Source: Maea johnstoni
Taxonomy: Eukaryota; Annelida; Polychaeta; Spionida; Magelonidae
Length of the DNA stretch: 64,000 nt
Direction: 5' to 3'
Assembly (NCBI GenBank): GCA_963942565.1
Contig: OZ012697.1
Span: 15,061,503-15,125,502, forward strand
Under the pieces are notes generated by a model. It did no database searches and had not been told where the DNA came from. It worked only from the letters and a program-made list of their open reading frames with translations. Below are positions 61,726 to 64,000 of the stretch, piece after piece. Position 1 is the first letter of the stretch; every line of letters starts with the position of its first letter. The position numbers were made by a program, and so were the translations under genes.

Positions 61726-62634
61726 AAACTAGAATAAGGTATCAGCCATGTATATATACTAACTAGCATATCAAAGATATGCCTTTGGCGAGAAACACCC
61801 CTTCGTATCGTTGGATTTTTTCACGAGCAAGGTCAAGCACTTGAAAAATGATACAGTTGTGCCTTTCTACTTTATATAACCAACATTACTATATCCTCAC
61901 TTTTCTTCGTTGAAGTGAAAAAAGATGTAAAACTTAAATTTAGCCCTTTTTTTAAACTGCACCGCAAACATTTGCCAAAGGCCGTTGCTGGCTATTAATA
62001 GCTCAGAGCATGAATGGATATTTGGCAATAGGGTGTTCTCACTCAGAAAATCAGGAAGTTTTACAAGGCAATGCAATTGCAAGAGGCATTTGAGTGGCAT
62101 GTATTGATTATTGACATGAAATTGTCGAATGTGTTGTGCAAATATCTCCCGCATTTGCCAGATGCTGGCATAATCTGTAGACCGTTTTCCTATTTCCATA
62201 GTGACTTACCTCGACCAATTGCCAGACATAGTAGATTTCATATTTACAATTACAGTTGTTTTACCACTCAAGGAAATCTTGTTTCTTTTTCATACTACAC
62301 TGTTGGTATACGGATACATGAAAGAAACTATTACAGTTGTTTTAACATCCAAGAAAAAAACGTAATACACACATGTGTATTATTACAGTTGTTTTTTTAA
62401 AATCAAGAAAACCTTGTTTCTTTTTCATACTACACTGTGGGTGTACATATTTATGAAACACGCTATTACAGTTGCTTTTACATCGAGGAAAAACACTTAA
62501 TGCACACGTATGTATATATGAATATTATTTTTTATTTTCAATATATAATAATTATTTCCTAAACCAGTATCAAGCCATGCAGTGTTAGGCAGTGCATCAT
62601 TGGATGGGGGTCTGCATTTCATTACTCCCCTAGA

Positions 62635-62819
62635 GGAGTGGGCTGTTCCTCGAAGTACTGCCACACTAGGCCAACCAATGGCAGAGGCGGAGCAAGCCCA
62701 TTTGCCAAATGTCAAATATCAGTTAAAATTCTACGGCATCCAATGGAGGACATATCAGATATTAAGCTGATAGGAACAGGTACTACACTTTGATCTTAAC
62801 CGAAAGGCTGAGAAGCGAT
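62635..62819 (-). ncRNA. U2: U2 snRNA gene, copy M13 (stem IIb and IV changes)
   Basis: GGATGCC in stem IIb, as M5. Stem IV starts CCTAG instead of CCTGG, seen elsewhere only in the deleted copy M2. TTCATCGC just upstream, as in M5. Confidence 0.91.
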
Positions 62820-63342
62820 GAACTAGAATAAGGCATCAGCCATGTATATATACTAACTAGCACATCAAAGATATGCCTTTGCCGAGAAACACCCCTTCGT
62901 ATCGTTGGATTTTTTCACGAGCAAGGTCAAGCACTTGAAATATGATACTTTATATAACCAACATTACTATATCCTCACTTTTCTTCGTTGAAGTGAAAAA
63001 AGATGTAAAACTTAAATTTAGCCCTTTTTTTAAAACTGCACCGCAAACATTTGCCAAAGGCCGTTGCTGGCTATTAATAGCTCAGAGCATGAATGCATTT
63101 GAGTGGCATGTATTGATTATTGACATGAAATTGTCGAGTGTGTTGTGCAAATATCTCCCGCATTTGCATAGATGCTGGCATAATCTGTAGACCGTTTTCC
63201 TATTTCCATAGTGACTTACCTCGACCAATTGCCAGACATAGTATATTTCATATTTACAATTACAGTTGTTTTACCACTCAAGGAAATCTTGTTTCTTTTT
63301 CATACTACACTGTTGGTATACGGATACATGAAAGAGACTATT

Positions 63343-63403
63343 ATATTAAGCTGATAGGAACAGGTACTACACTTTGATCTTAGCCGAAAGGCTGAGAAGC
63401 GAT
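63343..63403 (-). pseudogene. Truncated U2 (61 nt), T14
   Basis: Standard form; last U2 sequence in the window. The remaining 63404-64000 is ordinary long-unit spacer of the next full copy to the right. Confidence 0.9.
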
Positions 63404-64000
63404 AAACTAGAATAAGGTATCAGCCATGTATATATACTAACTAGCACATCAAAGATATGCCTTTGGCGAGAAACACCCCTTCGTATCGTTGGATTTTTTC
63501 ACGAGCAAGGTCAAGCACTTGAAAAATGATACAGTTGTGCCTTTCTACTTTATATAACCAACATTACTATATCCTCACTTTTCTTCGTTGAAGTGAAAAA
63601 AGATGTAAAACTTAAATTTAGCCCTTTTTTTAAAACTGCACCGCGAACATTTGCCAAAGGCCGTTGCTGGCTATTAATAGCTCAGAGCATGAATGGATCT
63701 TTGGCAATAGGGTGTTCTCACTCAGAAAATCAGGAAGTTTTACAAGGCAATGCAATCGCAAGAGGCATTTGAGTGGCATGTATTGATTATTGACATGAAA
63801 TTGTCGAATGTGTTGTGCAAATATCTCCCGCATTTGCCAGATGCTGGCATAATCTGTAGACCATTTTCCTATTTCCATAGTGACTTACCTCGACCAATTG
63901 CCAGACATAGTAGATTTCATATTTACAATTACAGTTGTTTTACCACTCAAGGAAATCTTGTTTCTTTTTCATACTACACTGTGGGTATACGGATACATGA

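Larger units (their letters stand above)
35751..64000 (-). repeat. Minus-strand U2 array, mainly 1694-bp dimers
   Basis: The same unit as the left half, reversed. From about 50 kb rightward the full U2 5' ends are spaced 1694, 1694, 1694, 1664, 1693, 1695 and 1694 bp apart. Each dimer has a full U2 with a ~1094-bp unit and a short ~600-bp unit. The short unit differs from the long one by two deletions: ~415 bp (U2 nt 62 through the first spacer repeat) and ~80 bp in the middle of the spacer. One stretch (40233 to 41325) is still monomeric at 1092 bp. The array is broken by a PLE fragment, two copies of the unclassified element and a TIR transposon, and continues past the window end. Confidence 0.95.

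Noticed and set aside
37819-63878. Repeated 65-163-codon ORFs in the minus array (such as those reading MPLQEAFEWHVLIID)
   Set aside because: These are the reverse reading of the same spacer; their lengths change from copy to copy with 1-bp differences, which argues against coding.
1-64000. CRISPR or satellite-only interpretation of the periodic repeats
   Set aside because: The ~1.09-kb period is centred on a recognisable U2 gene with promoter and 3' box; nothing resembles short repeats with unique spacers.

Overview
The window is almost entirely a tandem array of U2 spliceosomal snRNA genes from a metazoan, probably an invertebrate; I cannot name the phylum. U2 is recognised from its first ~60 nt (start ATCGCTTCTC, stem-loop I, the branch-point-pairing GTAGTA, stem-loop IIa) and from the conserved GCTTGCTCC and GCAGTACCT loops. 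Each copy has a TATA box near -30, a conserved candidate PSE near -55 and a 3'-box-like motif about 10 nt past the RNA end, so most copies look like complete snRNA genes. No protein gene of the host is visible. The many short ORFs in each unit are chance frames copied along with the array.

Layout. 1-31830: twenty-nine plus-strand U2 genes in head-to-tail units of ~1085 or ~1094 bp, with higher-order duplications (offsets 5461, 7612 and 2179 bp). 31831-33389: an unclassified 1.56-kb mobile element inserted just upstream of a thirtieth U2 (33393-33577). 33578-34306: a decayed last spacer, cut off inside the next promoter. 34307-35750: the inversion junction, made of ~70-bp GC-centred repeats, a non-LTR retrotransposon tail, and the 3' end of a Penelope-like element (end of a GIY-YIG domain plus two copies of a 3' repeat carrying a hammerhead-like motif). 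35751-64000: the array continues on the minus strand, facing the first array, mostly as a 1694-bp dimer of one full U2 unit (~1094 bp) and one short unit (~600 bp) whose U2 stops at nt 61. Interruptions in this half are a Penelope-like reverse transcriptase fragment (36337-37169), two more copies of the unclassified element (41363-42653 and 48225-49786) and a 531-bp inverted-repeat transposon (47364-47894).

What the genes do together. All candidate host genes make the same RNA, so the locus is a multi-copy U2 factory. Several copies carry changes in functional parts: the branch-point-pairing sequence, stem IIa, stem IIb, a 26-nt internal deletion, or a promoter deletion. The plus and minus arrays differ consistently in U2 sequence, including a paired change that keeps a small hairpin after the Sm site. 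The two halves have therefore been homogenised separately. The array runs off both ends of the window.
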